From the NCBI GenBank assembly GCA_937891465.1, contig CALAHF010000028.1, positions 1 to 32,763 on the forward strand: 32,763 nt of DNA, given 5' to 3'. Each line of letters begins with the position of its first letter. Positions within the stretch are counted from its first letter, which is position 1. The position numbers and the translations under genes are program-made. Under the pieces are notes generated by a model. It searched no databases, was not told where the DNA came from, and saw only the letters and a program-made list of their open reading frames with translations. Shown piece after piece: positions 32,392-32,763 of the stretch. The stretch is from an uncultured Verrucomicrobiales bacterium (GTDB taxonomy: Bacteria; Verrucomicrobiota; Verrucomicrobiia; Verrucomicrobiales; DEV007).

Positions 32392-32763
32392 TCAGGCCAC
32401 AGGGCACTGATTCAGGTCGCGGAAGAAGTCGTGGCCTTTGTCATCAACAAGAATGAATGCAGGAAAATCTTCCACTTCGATCTTCCAAACCGCTTCCATT
32501 CCAAGTTCTGGAAAATCCAGCACCTCGACTTTGCGAATGTGATTCTGCGCCAAAATCGCCGCCGGCCCACCAATCGACCCCAAATAGAATCCGCCGTGTT
32601 CCTTGCAAGAATCCGTCACTGCCTGACTCCGATTCCCTTTTGCAATCATCACCATCGATGCCCCATGAGATTGAAATTGCGCCACGTATGGATCCATTCG
32701 GCCAGCAGTCGTCGGTCCGAAGGAACCACTCGCCATGCCCTCCGGCTTCTTCGCCGGCCCTGC
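32392..32763 (-). CDS. fumA: Class I fumarate hydratase, C-terminal part (runs off window end)
   Basis: 123 residues to the stop at 32392, with the frame open to the window edge. Conserved features are [22 protein letters not shown], the [14 protein letters not shown] motif, [18 protein letters not shown] and [19 protein letters not shown], typical of the beta-domain of the iron-sulfur class I fumarase (fumarate to malate). The [4Fe-4S] part lies outside the window, so single-chain or split form cannot be told. Confidence 0.93.
   Translation of the reverse strand, partial: AGPAKKPEGMASGSFGPTTAGRMDPYVAQFQSHGASMVMIAKGNRSQAVTDSCKEHGGFYLGSIGGPAAILAQNHIRKVEVLDFPELGMEAVWKIEVEDFPAFILVDDKGHDFFRDLNQCPVA

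Noticed and set aside
1-32763. CRISPR array or prophage
   Set aside because: No regularly spaced repeats with unique spacers, no cas genes and no phage structural genes were seen; the short repeats are dispersed and of REP type.

Overview
The window looks like chromosomal DNA of a member of the Verrucomicrobiota (PVC group). This is an inference from gene content: two secreted S1 sulfatases, SUMF1-domain lipoproteins, a giant FG-GAP/ASPIC-UnbV protein, PQQ-type and NHL beta-propellers, two PhoD-like phosphatases, and a SecG with an Ala/Pro/Lys-rich tail. There is no 16S rRNA or other marker to prove it. No tRNA, rRNA, CRISPR array or intact transposase was seen.

Layout. 1-614: 5' part of a metallo-beta-lactamase-fold hydrolase (minus strand). 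760-2451: compact plus-strand set of a 76-aa protein, a GAF protein and a cytoplasmic subtilase, followed convergently by a cold-shock protein. 2939-6938: secreted PhoD-like phosphatase, EF-hand protein with a clear terminator, then an NHL-type lipoprotein overlapping an SDR oxidoreductase. 6951-12481 (minus): a 1250-aa FG-GAP/UnbV protein and a membrane-anchored PQQ-propeller protein. 12565-14839 (plus): SGSH-like sulfatase, then an msrA whose catalytic-Cys codon is TGA. 14855-17134 (minus): an intact SUMF1-domain lipoprotein and a decayed tandem copy. 17225-20443 (minus): alpha/beta hydrolase, periplasmic sugar-binding lipoprotein, MarR regulator. 20784-21830 (plus): DUF2017-like protein and cytidine deaminase, meeting a DNA methyltransferase (minus). 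22784-24274: second PhoD-like phosphatase. 24550-26627 (minus): sugar nucleotidyltransferase coupled to a MenE-like ligase. 26748-27275: secG. 27276-29241: gene-poor stretch with a small integrase-arm-like protein and an FkbM methyltransferase pseudogene. 29242-30948 (minus): second sulfatase. 31089-32333: Tat-exported amidohydrolase-like protein and an RlpA-like lipoprotein. 32392-32763 (minus): C-terminal end of a class I fumarase.

The strongest unusual signal is msrA (14117-14839). One open frame is interrupted only by TGA at 14246-14248, exactly at the catalytic cysteine of the MsrA GCFWG motif. A hairpin 13 nt downstream has the geometry expected of a bacterial SECIS element. This is best read as a selenocysteine MsrA, overlooked by standard gene calling, which would start the gene at an internal ATG (14348) and lose the active site. 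Other notable points are a precise internal duplication of a seven-motif propeller plus ASPIC domain in the UnbV protein, a dispersed hairpin-forming intergenic repeat of about 20 nt at five loci, two pseudogenes made by in-frame stops, and the 76-aa/GAF/subtilase cassette.

Functionally, much of the window faces the envelope or exterior: sulfatases and phosphatases for sulfated polymers and phosphate esters, lipoproteins, propellers, and a sugar-binding lipoprotein. This suits a heterotroph feeding on complex polysaccharides.
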